From: Achromobacter pestifer
GTDB lineage: Bacteria; Pseudomonadota; Gammaproteobacteria; Burkholderiales; Burkholderiaceae_B
Length of the DNA: 64,000 nucleotides
Reading direction: 5' to 3'
Assembly: GCF_013267355.1 (NCBI RefSeq)
Contig: NZ_CP053985.1
Span: forward strand, 5,518,001 to 5,582,000
The notes beneath the pieces were generated by a model. That model was not told the origin of the DNA. It saw only the letters and a list, made by a program, of their open reading frames with translations, and ran no database searches. Shown here one piece after another: positions 7,900 to 16,852 of the stretch. Each line of letters begins with the position of its first letter. Positions within the stretch are counted from its first letter, which is position 1. Position numbers and translations under genes: made by a program.

Positions 7900-9504
7900 A
7901 TGGAGACATACGACTACATCATCGTGGGCGCGGGCTCGGCCGGCTGCGTGCTGGCCAACCGCCTGAGCCGCGATCCTGGCGTGCAAGTGCTGCTCCTGGA
8001 GGCGGGCGGGAGCGACAACTACCACTGGATCCATATCCCGGTGGGCTACCTGCATTGCATCGGCAACCCCCGCACGGACTGGATGTACCGCACCGCGGCG
8101 GAGCCCGGTCTGGCGGGGCGGTCGCTGATCTATCCGCGCGGTCGGGTGCTGGGCGGCAGTTCATCGATCAACGGCATGATCTACATGCGCGGCCAGCGCC
8201 AGGACTACGAGGACTGGGCCGAGCTGTCCGGCGATCCGGCCTGGGGTTGGGACCAGGTGCTGCCGGTGTTCAAGCGCAGCGAGGACTACCACCGCGGCGC
8301 GGACGAGTTCCATGGCGCCGGCGGCGAATGGCGCGTGGAATCGCAGCGCCTGCGCTGGGACATCCTGGAGGCCTTTGCCGGCGCGGCCGAGCAGGAGGGT
8401 ATTCCGCGGGTGCAGGACTTCAACCGTGGCGACAACTTCGGCTGCGGCTACTTTGAAGTGAACCAGCGCGGCGGCTGGCGCTGGAATACCTCCAAGGCGT
8501 TCCTGCGGCCGGTGCGGAAACGCCCGAACCTGCGCGTGTCGACGGGCGCCCAGGCCGAGCAACTGGTGTTCGAGGGCAAGCGCTGCGTCGGCGTGCAGTT
8601 GCGCCGCAATGGGCAGAACATCGCCGTGCGCGCGCGCCGCGAGGTAGTGCTGGCGGCCGGTGCCGTCAATACGCCGCACCTGCTGGAACTCTCCGGCGTG
8701 GGCGAGCCCGAGCGCCTGCGCGAAAGCGGCATCGCCTTGCACCATGCCCTGCCGGGCGTGGGTGAGAACCTGCAGGATCACCTGCAGCTGCGCGTCATCA
8801 TCCAGGTGCAGGGCGTGAAGACGCTGAACCGCATCGCCTCCACCTGGTTGGGCAAGGCCGGCATCGGCCTGGAGTACCTGCTCAAACGTAGCGGCCCGAT
8901 GAGCATGGCGCCGTCGCAGCTGGGCGCGTTCGCCAAGTCGGACCCGGGCCAGGCGCGCGCCAACGTTGAATTCCATGTGCAGCCGCTGTCGCTGGGCGCT
9001 TTCGGCGAACCGCTGCATGGCTTTGACGCCTTCACCGCCAGCGTGTGCAATCTGCGGCCGACATCGCGCGGCAGCGTGCACGCCCAGGGGCCGCAAGGCG
9101 CGCCCGTCATCGCGCCCAATTACCTCAGCACCGACGCAGACCTGCGCGTGGCGGCGGATTCCATCCGGCTGGTGCGGCGGATCGCGGCGGCGCCAGCCTT
9201 GCAGCGTTATCAGCCGCAGGAATGGCTGCCAGGAACGGCGTTCCAGACGGACGCCGAGCTGCGGGAAGCGGCTGGCAAGATCGGCACCACCATCTTCCAT
9301 CCGGTGGGCACCTGCGCCATGGGACGTGATGCGGACGGCGGGGCGGTGGTGGACGCGCGGCTGCGCGTCCATGGACTGGAGGGCCTGCGCATCGCCGACG
9401 CCTCGGTGATGCCGTTGATCACGTCGGGCAACACCAATTCGCCGACCATCATGATCGCGGAGCGGGCTGCCGACATGATCCGCGAGGACGCCGCAGGCCG
9501 CTGA
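7900..9504 (+). CDS. GMC-family FAD oxidoreductase (choline/alcohol dehydrogenase-like)
   Basis: A 534-residue flavoprotein. The N-terminal ADP-binding fold reads V-G-A-G-S-A-G-C (residues 9-16). GMC signature 1 follows at about 85-100 (G-G-S-S-S-I-N-G-M), and the C-terminus has the active-site pattern H-P-V-G-T-C-A-M-G, with a downstream N in S-G-N-T-N-S-P corresponding to the family's His/Asn pair. It probably oxidises a primary alcohol to an aldehyde, passing electrons to a quinone or other acceptor. BetA is possible but no betaine aldehyde dehydrogenase or betI is nearby, so a different alcohol substrate is more likely. There is no signal peptide. It is likely controlled by the divergent LysR protein. 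A strong hairpin follows the stop. Confidence 0.88.
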   Translation: METYDYIIVGAGSAGCVLANRLSRDPGVQVLLLEAGGSDNYHWIHIPVGYLHCIGNPRTDWMYRTAAEPGLAGRSLIYPRGRVLGGSSSINGMIYMRGQRQDYEDWAELSGDPAWGWDQVLPVFKRSEDYHRGADEFHGAGGEWRVESQRLRWDILEAFAGAAEQEGIPRVQDFNRGDNFGCGYFEVNQRGGWRWNTSKAFLRPVRKRPNLRVSTGAQAEQLVFEGKRCVGVQLRRNGQNIAVRARREVVLAAGAVNTPHLLELSGVGEPERLRESGIALHHALPGVGENLQDHLQLRVIIQVQGVKTLNRIASTWLGKAGIGLEYLLKRSGPMSMAPSQLGAFAKSDPGQARANVEFHVQPLSLGAFGEPLHGFDAFTASVCNLRPTSRGSVHAQGPQGAPVIAPNYLSTDADLRVAADSIRLVRRIAAAPALQRYQPQEWLPGTAFQTDAELREAAGKIGTTIFHPVGTCAMGRDADGGAVVDARLRVHGLEGLRIADASVMPLITSGNTNSPTIMIAERAADMIREDAAGR

Positions 9505-9526
9505 ATCGACGCAGGCGTCGCAGAAA

Positions 9527-9553
9527 AGGAAGCCGCCCTAGGGGCGGCTTCCT
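9527..9553. terminator. Bidirectional terminator between GMC gene and cfa
   Basis: A perfect 12-bp stem (AGGAAGCCGCCC / GGGCGGCTTCCT) with a 3-nt TAG loop lies between two convergent genes. On the minus strand the stem is followed by TTTCTG, so it best serves cfa, though the stem can also act on the plus strand. Confidence 0.8.
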
Positions 9554-9572
9554 GGCGATGGCGTCACCGCGT

Positions 9573-10754
9573 TCAGCGCTGCGAGCGGTACATCTCCTGG
9601 CGTTGCGGATGAGTCAGCATCACTTGCCAGAGCTGGCCCTCGCGCGAGCGGAAGAAGCCGGCGCAGCACATCAGGTAGTACTTCCACATGCGGTAGAAGC
9701 GGCTGCCGTAGCGCGTTTCCAGCTCGGGCCAGGCGCGTTCGAACCTGTCCCACCAGGCCATCAGCGTGCGGTCGTAATCGGCGCCGAAGTTGTGCCAGTC
9801 TTCGATGATGAAGCGGCCTTCCACGGCGGTGGCGATCTCGCGGGCGGACGGCAGCTTGCCGTTGGGGAAGACGTAGCGGTCGATCCAGGGATCAGTGCTC
9901 TGGCTGGTGGCGGCGATGCCGATGGTGTGCAGCAGGAACACGCCGTCGGGCGCCATCAGGCGCTGCACGTTGCTGAAGTAGGTGTCGTAGTTCTTGGGGC
10001 CGACGTGTTCGAACATGCCTACCGAGACCACCTTGTCGAAGCTGCCCTGCAGGTCGCGGTAGTCCTGCAGCAGCAGTTGCACCGGCAGGCCCTTCACTCT
10101 TTCCTGCGCCAGCGCCAGCTGCTCCTTGGACACGGTCACGCCGGTGACCTCGACGCCATAGCGTTCGGCGGCAAAGCGCGCCAGCCCGCCCCAGCCGCAG
10201 CCGATGTCCAGCAGCGTTTCGCCTGCGCGCAGCTGCAGCTTGCGGCAGATCATCTCCAGCTTGGCCAGTTGCGCTTCCTCCAGCGTCTGGGCGTTTTCCC
10301 AGTAGGCGCAGGAATAGATCATGCGGCTGTCCAGCATGGCCTCGAACACGTCGTTGCCGGCGTCGTAGTGCTGTTCGCCGACCTCGAAGGCGCGGTGCTT
10401 GGACTGCAGGTTGAACAGCTTGTGGCGCAGGTGCTCGGCGATCAGCTTGACGCGCGCCAGGCCCAGGGCCGCCGACCCCATGTCCGCGCGGAGCAGGCGG
10501 GTGAACAGCTCGTCGAGCTGGTCGCAGTCCCATTCGCCGTCCATGTAGGATTCGCCCAGGCCCAGCGACCAGCTGGCGAAGACGCGGTCGTACATATGCT
10601 TGTCATGAACCTGAATGTCCCAGGGGCGGTTGCCGTTGATGCGGACATCGGCCCGGGCCAGGATGTCCTGGAGCACTTTGGGCGGTTCGGGGGGAGGGGA
10701 ACTGAGGGATGGGTGGCCGGTGGCCAGCGGCGAGGAAGGACTGCTTTGCTGCAT
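9573..10754 (-). CDS. cfa: Cyclopropane-fatty-acyl-phospholipid synthase
   Basis: A 393-residue enzyme, close to the 382 residues of E. coli Cfa. The N-terminal lipid-interacting region is followed by a SAM methyltransferase fold with motif I L-D-I-G-C-G-W-G-G (about residues 184-192) and the family's V-T-G-V-T-V-S-K-E-Q segment. It adds a methylene bridge from SAM to cis-unsaturated acyl chains of membrane phospholipids, typically in stationary phase or acid stress. The ATG at 10754 has GGAGT upstream. The first 25 residues are Pro/Ser-rich low-complexity sequence. It is convergent with the GMC gene and shares a terminator hairpin; the 296-bp upstream gap is shared with a divergent hydrolase gene. 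Confidence 0.94.
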   Translation of the reverse strand: MQQSSPSSPLATGHPSLSSPPPEPPKVLQDILARADVRINGNRPWDIQVHDKHMYDRVFASWSLGLGESYMDGEWDCDQLDELFTRLLRADMGSAALGLARVKLIAEHLRHKLFNLQSKHRAFEVGEQHYDAGNDVFEAMLDSRMIYSCAYWENAQTLEEAQLAKLEMICRKLQLRAGETLLDIGCGWGGLARFAAERYGVEVTGVTVSKEQLALAQERVKGLPVQLLLQDYRDLQGSFDKVVSVGMFEHVGPKNYDTYFSNVQRLMAPDGVFLLHTIGIAATSQSTDPWIDRYVFPNGKLPSAREIATAVEGRFIIEDWHNFGADYDRTLMAWWDRFERAWPELETRYGSRFYRMWKYYLMCCAGFFRSREGQLWQVMLTHPQRQEMYRSQR

Positions 10755-10965
10755 ACGGACTCCATATCAATTTTGGGATGACTGATCTGGCAATGCTTGA
10801 GACTTCCAACTCTGATCCTAACAGCTCCGCAACTCCAATTTAATGATTGGATCGCCTCGATAGGCAATGGCAATTCCGCGCGGGCAGGGGGGGCTGGGCG
10901 GCGATCCGGATGCAAGAATCGTAGCGACGACCGGGCCGATAGTCCAGAACCGGGCGGTCCGGGTG

Positions 10966-10995
10966 TTGCGGCGGCGCCGCTCGCTGTCCTATAAG
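10966..10995 (+). promoter_or_regulatory. Candidate sigma-70 promoter of the alpha/beta hydrolase gene
   Basis: TTGCGG (10966-10971) and TATAAG (10990-10995) are separated by 18 bp, about 55 bp ahead of the ATG at 11051. The rest of the 10755-11050 gap shows an AT-rich patch near 10830-10850 and no other recognisable signal. Confidence 0.5.
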
Positions 10996-11050
10996 ATACC
11001 GGCCTGGTGCGCCTCTAGCTGCGGCGCGCAACGACTTGTGGAGTGTATCG

Positions 11051-11986
11051 ATGGTGGACGCCAGCCTGGAACCCCGTTTGGATTTCGTCACCTGCGCCAG
11101 CCCGGCAGGACTGCACCGCATGGCCTACTGGGAATGGGGCGACCCGGCCAATGACCAGGTACTGGTATGCGTGCATGGCCTGACCCGCAGCGGACGTGAT
11201 TTCGATACGCTGGCGCGGCGGTTGGCGGGGCAGTATCGCGTGGTCTGCCCGGACGTGGTGGGGCGGGGGCGTTCCGATTGGCTGGCCAACCCCGCGTTCT
11301 ACACGGTGCCGCAGTACGTCTCGGACATGGTGACGCTGCTTGCGCGCTTGAAACCGGCGCGGCTGGCCTGGGTGGGGACGTCCATGGGCGGGCTGATCGG
11401 CATGGCGCTGTCGGGCGCGGCGGTGTTTGCGCGCGCCATGCTGGCCATGCGTCCGCACGCGGGCATGCTGCCGCCCGAACAGGGCTTCCACCTCGACAAG
11501 CTGGTGCTCAACGACGTCGGGCCACGGCTGGAGACGGGCGCCCTGGCGCGCATCGGCCAGTATGTGGGCGAACCCGGCGAGTTCGCGAGCTTCGAAGAGG
11601 CCGTGGCCACCATGCGCGCCAACTCCGCCACGTTTGGCCCGCATACCGATGCGCAGTGGGCGGAACTGGCGCGCTACCTGTACCCCCGGCAGGGCGAAAA
11701 ATGGGTCAAGCACTACGACCTGGCGCTGTCCCAGGCCCTGGCGGCCCAGACCCCCGAGGAACTGGCGGCGGGCGAACAGATCCTGTGGCGTTCCTATGAT
11801 TCCCTGCCGTGCCCCGTGCTGATCGTGCGCGGCGCGCAATCCGATCTGCTGACGCGCGCCACCGTCGATGAAATGCTCAAGCGCAATCCGCGCGCGCAGG
11901 CCCACGAGGTATCCGGCGTGGGCCATGCGCCCACCTTGATGTCGGACGAGCAGGTGGATCCGGTCGCGTCCTTTCTGCTGTCCTGA
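11051..11986 (+). CDS. Alpha/beta-hydrolase
   Basis: A 311-residue cytoplasmic protein with a standard alpha/beta-hydrolase layout. An oxyanion region reads C-V-H-G-L-T-R-S-G-R-D-F (about 42-53), the nucleophile elbow is G-T-S-M-G-G (Ser near 117), and the C-terminus has H in G-V-G-H-A-P as the probable catalytic His, with an Asp before it in S-D-L-L. The substrate is unknown. The ATG at 11051 is chosen over an in-frame TTG five codons upstream because GGAG lies seven bases before it. It is followed, 65 bp later, by the PHP-domain gene on the same strand. Confidence 0.85.
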   Translation: MVDASLEPRLDFVTCASPAGLHRMAYWEWGDPANDQVLVCVHGLTRSGRDFDTLARRLAGQYRVVCPDVVGRGRSDWLANPAFYTVPQYVSDMVTLLARLKPARLAWVGTSMGGLIGMALSGAAVFARAMLAMRPHAGMLPPEQGFHLDKLVLNDVGPRLETGALARIGQYVGEPGEFASFEEAVATMRANSATFGPHTDAQWAELARYLYPRQGEKWVKHYDLALSQALAAQTPEELAAGEQILWRSYDSLPCPVLIVRGAQSDLLTRATVDEMLKRNPRAQAHEVSGVGHAPTLMSDEQVDPVASFLLS

Positions 11987-12051
11987 CCACGCGATAAACG
12001 GGGGACGGCTTGGCGCTATCCACGCTGCCGGGCCTTCTCTACAATAGCTGG

Positions 12052-12897
12052 ATGAACGCGCGCACACTGAACATCGATCTGCACTGCCATTCCACCGTCT
12101 CGGACGGCGCGCTCGCGCCGCGCGACGTGGCGCAGCGCGCGCATGCCAATGGCGTGGACGTGTGGGCCTTGACCGACCACGACGAAGTGGGCGGCCTGGC
12201 CGAAGCGGCCCGCGCGGCGCGCGAGCTGGACATGGACTTCGCCACCGGCGTCGAGATCTCCGTGACCTGGGCCGGCGTGACCGTGCATATCGTGGGCTTG
12301 CGCTTCGACCCCGAGAACACCGCGCTGGTCGAAGGCTTGCGCAAGACCCGCTCCGGCCGCGCCGAACGCGCCAAGCGCATCGGCGAACGCCTGGCCGAAA
12401 TGGGCATGCCCGGCGCCTACGAAGGCGCGCTGCCGTTCGCCGGCAACCCCGAACTCATCAGCCGCACCCACTTCGCCCGCTACCTGGTCGAAGCCGGCTA
12501 CTGCCCCGACGTGCAGGCCGTGTTCACCCGGCACCTGGGCGACGACCGGCCCGGCCACGTGCCCATGCAGTGGGCCACGCTGGCGGAGGCCGTGGGCTGG
12601 ATCCGCGGCGCGGGCGGCGTCGCCGTCATCGCGCATCCCGGCCGCTACAAGTACACGCCGCTGCAATTCGCCGCGCTGTTCGACGAATTCCTGCAGTTGG
12701 GCGGCCTGGGCATCGAGGTCACCACGGGCAGCCATACCTCGGAAGAGGCCCGCTATTATGCGGATGTGGCGCGCCGCTACGGTTTTCTGGCGTCGCGCGG
12801 TTCGGACTTCCATAGTCCGAAGGAAAGCCGGGTGGACCTGGGCCGCTTGCCGGCGCTGCCGCCCGACCTTAAACCGGTCTGGCACGACTGGTTCTGA
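12052..12897 (+). CDS. PHP-domain exonuclease / 3',5'-nucleoside bisphosphate phosphatase (RNase AM-like)
   Basis: A 281-residue PHP-family metalloenzyme. Metal ligands appear in order: H-C-H and D (D-L-H-C-H-S-T-V-S-D-G, residues 7-17), T-D-H-D, G-V-E-I-S, S-R-T-H-F, I-A-H-P-G and G-S-D-F-H. This trinuclear set and the length match the YciV/RNase AM group, which trims 5' ends of RNAs and hydrolyses 3'-phosphoadenosine 5'-phosphate; those activities come from family knowledge. The ATG at 12052 is preferred (M-N-A-R-T-L-N-I-D-L-H-C-H). A TACAAT at 12040-12045 lies only 6 bp upstream of it. greB follows after 71 bp. Confidence 0.85.
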   Translation: MNARTLNIDLHCHSTVSDGALAPRDVAQRAHANGVDVWALTDHDEVGGLAEAARAARELDMDFATGVEISVTWAGVTVHIVGLRFDPENTALVEGLRKTRSGRAERAKRIGERLAEMGMPGAYEGALPFAGNPELISRTHFARYLVEAGYCPDVQAVFTRHLGDDRPGHVPMQWATLAEAVGWIRGAGGVAVIAHPGRYKYTPLQFAALFDEFLQLGGLGIEVTTGSHTSEEARYYADVARRYGFLASRGSDFHSPKESRVDLGRLPALPPDLKPVWHDWF

Positions 12898-12968
12898 CGC
12901 GGGCGGCGGCCAAGCCGCCTTGCCCTGCACACTATCGACTGTGATCGCGCCCGACCGGCGCAACCGCC

Positions 12969-13520
12969 ATGAACAAAGCCTTTGTCAAAGAGTCGGACAA
13001 CGAGGACGACGACGATCTGCCGCAAGCCCAGGCCCTGCCTGCCGGCACCAAGAACTACATGACGCCCGGCGGCTACGAGCGCCTGCGCGGTGAACTCACG
13101 CACCTGATGAACGTGGAACGTCCATCCGTCGTGCAGGTGGTGTCGTGGGCCGCGTCCAACGGTGATCGTTCCGAGAACGGCGATTATCTGTACGGCAAGA
13201 AGCGCCTGCGCGAGATCGACCGCCGCATGCGCTTCCTGACCAAGCGCCTGGATATCGCCGAAGTGGTCGACCCGGCCGCGCAGCCCAATCGTGACCAGGT
13301 CTTCTTCGGCGCCACGGTGCAGTATTCCGACAAGGCCGGCGAGGAACACAACGTGACCATCGTCGGCGTGGACGAGGCCGAGCCGCTGGCGGGCAAGATC
13401 AGCTGGATCTCGCCGGTGGCGCGCGCGCTGATCAAGGCCAAGGAAGGCGACACCGTGGTGCTGCGCACGCCGGGCGGGATCGAAGAGCTGGATATCCTGG
13501 AAGTCAGTTATCCGGCCTAG
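12969..13520 (+). CDS. greB: Transcription elongation factor GreB
   Basis: A 183-residue Gre factor. The N-terminal coiled coil contains the acidic tip and S-E-N-G-D-Y pattern (about residues 75-80) that reaches into RNA polymerase to stimulate transcript cleavage. The C-terminal FKBP-like domain follows, ending with D-I-L-E-V. The G-D-Y-L-Y-G-K-K-R-L-R-E-I-D motif is characteristic of GreB rather than GreA. Compared with the 158 residues of E. coli GreB it has an extra acidic N-terminal tail of about 25 residues (E-S-D-N-E-D-D-D-D). The ATG lies 71 bp after the PHP gene. It is convergent with dctP. Confidence 0.95.
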   Translation: MNKAFVKESDNEDDDDLPQAQALPAGTKNYMTPGGYERLRGELTHLMNVERPSVVQVVSWAASNGDRSENGDYLYGKKRLREIDRRMRFLTKRLDIAEVVDPAAQPNRDQVFFGATVQYSDKAGEEHNVTIVGVDEAEPLAGKISWISPVARALIKAKEGDTVVLRTPGGIEELDILEVSYPA

Positions 13521-13569
13521 TCTGCCGATCTGGCCGGGGTCGGCAACGGAGTTCCGACGCGGCAAAGAA

Positions 13570-13600
13570 AACGGGCGCCAGCTTGTGGCCGGCGCCCGTT
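13570..13600 (-). terminator. Intrinsic terminator after the TRAP operon
   Basis: A 10-bp stem AACGGGCGCC/GGCGCCCGTT with an 11-nt loop. On the minus strand it is followed by TTCTTT, so it terminates the dctQMP transcript, and it may also stop greB transcription from the other side. Confidence 0.7.
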
Positions 13601-13682
13601 GGTGGGCGGGATCTGACGTCCCTGCCTCGGTTGGCGGCTTGCGCCGCCGTTCCCCTGGGGCTTGCTGCTTGTTCTTGCGCGT

Positions 13683-14711
13683 TTACTTCTTGCGATTGGC
13701 GATCGACTTTTCGGCCAGGTTCACCAGGTCTTCGCCGATCTGCTTCTTCCACTTGTCGTAGACGGGCTTGGTGATCTTGACGAAGGCCTCGTGGTCCGCC
13801 GGCGACAGCGCGGTCACGGTCACGCCGTGGCCCGCGATTTCCTTCAGCAACGACGGGTCTTCGGGCGTCACGCCCTTGCGTGCGATCACGATCTGCTGCT
13901 TGCCGGCGTCCAGCGCGGCCTGGCGCACGATGTCGCGGTCCTTCTCGGACCACGAATTCCAGACCTCGCGGTTGACCACGAAGATCAGCGGATCGGCGAC
14001 GTAGTTCCACAGCGTCAGGTACTTCTGGCCCACGGTGTAGAGCTTGGAGCCGGTGTAGATCGACAGGGGATTTTCCTGGCCGTCCACCGCGCCGCTGGCC
14101 AGCGCGGGCTGGGCGTCGGCCCAGCTCATCTGCGTGGGGTTGGCGCCCAGGGCAGTGAAAGTGTCGATGTACAGCGGCGAACCCACCACGCGCAGCTTCT
14201 GGCCCTTCATGTCCTCGGGCTTCTTGATCTCGTGCTTGGAGTTGCTGAGCTGGCGGTAGCCGTTTTCGCCCCAGGCCAGCGGCACCACGCCGGCCTTTTC
14301 GATGAGCTTGAACATCTCTTTGCCCACGTCGCCCTGCACCAGCGCATCGATGGCGGCGTAGTCAGGCATCAGGAAGGGCAGGGAGAACAGGTTCAGCTGC
14401 TTGACCTGCGGCGACCAGTTGATGGTGGAGCCCACGGCCATGTCGATCACGCCCTGGCGGATGGCGGTGAATTCGCGCGTCTGGTCGCCCTGGACCAGCG
14501 AGGTGCCGGGGTAGACCTTGATGTTGATCCGGCCCTGGGTGCGCTCGCGCACCAAGTTCGACCAGATTTCGGCCCCCTGGCCCCAGGGGAAGGTGGTGCC
14601 GACGACGATGGAGAGCTTGTACTCGGGCTTGTAGTTCTGCGCATGGGCGGGCGCCATGCCGACGACGGCCGCCGCGCACAGGGCCGCTCCGATCAGGTTG
14701 CGGAATTTCAT
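13683..14711 (-). CDS. dctP: TRAP transporter substrate-binding protein (DctP family)
   Basis: A 342-residue periplasmic protein. A signal peptide covers residues 1-24 (hydrophobic core A-A-L-C-A-A-A-V-V-G, cleavage after A-H-A). The DctP fold is shown by G-Q-G-A-E-I-W, the G-Q-K-L-R-V dimer/loop region at about 168-173 with the conserved Arg that binds ligand carboxylates, and the domain hinge near Q-E-N-P. The family binds organic acids and passes them to the DctQM membrane complex, driven by a sodium gradient. It is the last gene of dctQ-dctM-dctP, 81 bp after dctM, with an intrinsic terminator downstream. The specific substrate is unknown. Confidence 0.92.
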   Translation of the reverse strand: MKFRNLIGAALCAAAVVGMAPAHAQNYKPEYKLSIVVGTTFPWGQGAEIWSNLVRERTQGRINIKVYPGTSLVQGDQTREFTAIRQGVIDMAVGSTINWSPQVKQLNLFSLPFLMPDYAAIDALVQGDVGKEMFKLIEKAGVVPLAWGENGYRQLSNSKHEIKKPEDMKGQKLRVVGSPLYIDTFTALGANPTQMSWADAQPALASGAVDGQENPLSIYTGSKLYTVGQKYLTLWNYVADPLIFVVNREVWNSWSEKDRDIVRQAALDAGKQQIVIARKGVTPEDPSLLKEIAGHGVTVTALSPADHEAFVKITKPVYDKWKKQIGEDLVNLAEKSIANRKK

Positions 14712-14792
14712 GTTGCGTCTCCTCTCTTTGCGTGTCTGTTGTTGTAATGAATACCGGTAACGCCGGCCTTGGGGTTGCCCCGTCCGGCCCTT

Positions 14793-16091
14793 TCAATAAC
14801 CCAGCTTCTTGGGTAGCCACAACGCCAGCTGCGGGAACACCAGCACCGCCACCAGCACCAGGAACATGGCGCCCAGCAGCCACACCACCCAGCGCACGGT
14901 GGATTCCATCGGTACGCGCGCGATGCGGCAAGACACCATCAGGTTCACGGCCAGCGGCGGGGTGAACTGGCCCAGCGCCACCTTCAAGGTCAGGATCACG
15001 CCGAACCACACCGGATCCCAGCCATAGGCGTTGGCGATGGGCATGAGCAGCGGCACGAAGATCAGGAAGATGGAGATGCCGTCCAGGAACATGCCCACGG
15101 TCATCAGCAGCAGGATCAGCAGCGCCAGCACGCCCCATTCGCCCAGCCCCGAATTGACGATGGCGTGGGTGATGGGATCGATCACGCTCAGCGTGGACAG
15201 GGCCCAGGCGAAGATGCCGGCCAGCGTCACCACCAGCATGATGACGGCGGACAGTTCAGCGGCTTCGCGCAGGATCTTGTACAGGTCGCGCAGCTTGATG
15301 GTGCGGTGGATGAACATGCCCACGAACAGGCCGTAGAACACCGCGACCACGGCGGCTTCGGTGGGCGTGAACCAGCCCATGCGCATGCCGCCCAGGATCA
15401 GCACCGGCGCGGCCAGGCCCCATGAGGCTTCGCGCAGGCTGGCCCAGAAGGGCGGGCGGGGCAGGTGGGCTTCCAGCCCGCCCATCTTGTATTTGCGCGA
15501 CAGCCAGACCGCCGGAACGATGAGGGCGAAGCCCGCCAGGATGCCGGGGATCATGCCGGCGGCGAACAGCGCGGGCACCGAGGCGCCGGGCACCAGCACC
15601 GAGTAGATGATGAAGGCCACCGACGGCGGGATCAGGATGTCCGTGGCCGCGCCTGCCGCGACCACCGCAGCCGAGAACGAGCCTGGATAGCCGGCGCGCG
15701 ACATGGCCGTGATCATCACCGCGCCCACCGCGGCCGCGCAGGCCGGACCGGAACCGGAGATGCCGCCCAGGAACATGGCCACCGCGATCGACACCAGCGG
15801 CAGCATGCCCGGGCCGCGCCCGACGATGGCGATGGCGAAGTCCACCAGCCGCTTGGCCACGCCGGAGCGGTCGAAGATGGACCCGACCAGCACGAACATG
15901 GGAATGGCTAGCAGCGGGTACTTGGCCAGGCCGGCGTAGAAGTTCTGGGGCACGGTCAACAGGCCATACCAGGGCGTGTCCAAGTTGGACAGCACGATGG
16001 CCACCGTGCCGCCCAGGCCCAGCGCCACGCCGACCGGCACGCCGATCAGCATCAGGACGATGAAGACGGTGAAGAGGATGGCGGCGATCAT
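14793..16091 (-). CDS. dctM: TRAP transporter large permease subunit (DctM)
   Basis: A 432-residue integral membrane protein with about 12 hydrophobic segments, the usual size for DctM. Family hallmarks include P-M-F-V-L-V-G near residue 60 and G-G-I-S-G-S-G-P-A near 100. It forms the ion-coupled channel of the tripartite transporter. The ATG at 16091 overlaps the dctQ stop by 4 bp (ATGA), indicating translational coupling. Open reading frame continues upstream through dctQ in another frame and is not used. Confidence 0.94.
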   Translation of the reverse strand: MIAAILFTVFIVLMLIGVPVGVALGLGGTVAIVLSNLDTPWYGLLTVPQNFYAGLAKYPLLAIPMFVLVGSIFDRSGVAKRLVDFAIAIVGRGPGMLPLVSIAVAMFLGGISGSGPACAAAVGAVMITAMSRAGYPGSFSAAVVAAGAATDILIPPSVAFIIYSVLVPGASVPALFAAGMIPGILAGFALIVPAVWLSRKYKMGGLEAHLPRPPFWASLREASWGLAAPVLILGGMRMGWFTPTEAAVVAVFYGLFVGMFIHRTIKLRDLYKILREAAELSAVIMLVVTLAGIFAWALSTLSVIDPITHAIVNSGLGEWGVLALLILLLMTVGMFLDGISIFLIFVPLLMPIANAYGWDPVWFGVILTLKVALGQFTPPLAVNLMVSCRIARVPMESTVRWVVWLLGAMFLVLVAVLVFPQLALWLPKKLGY

Positions 16092-16630
16092 TGCGGGGCC
16101 TGCCCGGCGGCGCCCTTGGCGATGCGGCGCAGCGTGCCGACGGTGCGCAGCGAGATCGCCGCCGCCATCACCGGCAGCCAGATCGAATACCACCAGGTCG
16201 GCACGCCGATGGCGGGCGAGGTCTCTTCGTAGATGTATTCGTCGGCCACCAGCTTCACCGACAGCACGGTCAGCAGCAGGAAGAAGGCCAGCACGCAGCC
16301 GTTGGAGATCAGCGCCATGATGCGCTGGCGGCGCGGCGAGCCGGAGTCGGCCAGGATCTCGATGCGGATATGGTGGTTGCGCACGAAGGCCACGCTGCCG
16401 CCCGCCATGGTCAGCACGATCAGCAGGAACACCGAGATCTCTTCCGTCCAGGCGAAGGACTGGTCGGTGAAGTAGCGCACCAGCACATTCAGGAAGGTAA
16501 TGATGGCCAGGGTCGCCAACAGGATCACGGCCAGCCAGTCCTCGATGGCCAGCGGCACTTTGACTGCGGGATCTGATTCTGTGGGAATGATCGGTTCGAC
16601 AGGCTCGGCGGGGGCTTCGGGGCGGGACAT
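16088..16630 (-). CDS. dctQ: TRAP transporter small permease subunit (DctQ)
   Basis: A 180-residue protein with four predicted transmembrane helices (starting near residues 30, 65, 105 and 145) and the family pattern N-V-L-V-R-Y-F then W-T-E-E-I-S. It pairs with DctM in the inner membrane. A Pro/Glu-rich N-terminal tail of about 25 residues precedes the first helix. The ATG at 16630 is chosen; an in-frame TTG three codons earlier is possible and no strong Shine-Dalgarno decides it. It is the first gene of the operon, divergent from purL. Confidence 0.92.
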   Translation of the reverse strand: MSRPEAPAEPVEPIIPTESDPAVKVPLAIEDWLAVILLATLAIITFLNVLVRYFTDQSFAWTEEISVFLLIVLTMAGGSVAFVRNHHIRIEILADSGSPRRQRIMALISNGCVLAFFLLLTVLSVKLVADEYIYEETSPAIGVPTWWYSIWLPVMAAAISLRTVGTLRRIAKGAAGQAPQ

Positions 16631-16745
16631 GTGAGGCAACGGCCAGCGCCGGATAGGCGCTATTCATTTATGGGGTCGCTGCATCCTACCGTCGCGCCGT
16701 GGGACCGGTAGTTCGTGTTTTCCCGCGGTGCGGGATGGCTGCAAC

Positions 16746-16762
16746 ATGCTGCGACGCAGCAT
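16746..16762. promoter_or_regulatory. Perfect inverted repeat, candidate operator of the TRAP operon
   Basis: ATGCTGCG-A-CGCAGCAT is a perfect 8+8 palindrome around a single A, 116 bp upstream of dctQ. The odd-centred symmetry suits a dimeric repressor. No regulator gene is adjacent. Confidence 0.4.
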
Positions 16763-16835
16763 AAAACAAGCGGCAGAGGGCCTGGCGGGAATGGGAAAGA
16801 TCCACAGCGGCGCGGAGTTGCCGCGAATGCTGCTG

Positions 16836-16852
16836 TGCATCATGATGGTGCA
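16836..16852. promoter_or_regulatory. Near-perfect inverted repeat
   Basis: TGCATCAT-G-ATGGTGCA pairs at 7 of 8 positions and has the same 17-bp odd-centred form as the palindrome 90 bp away, though the half-site sequence differs. It may belong to either divergent promoter. Confidence 0.3.

Noticed and set aside
12040..12052. Leaderless start for the PHP gene (TACAAT 6 bp before ATG)
   Set aside because: No matching -35 at usual spacing, so the -10 call is not secure enough; it remains possible that the gene is read from the hydrolase promoter.
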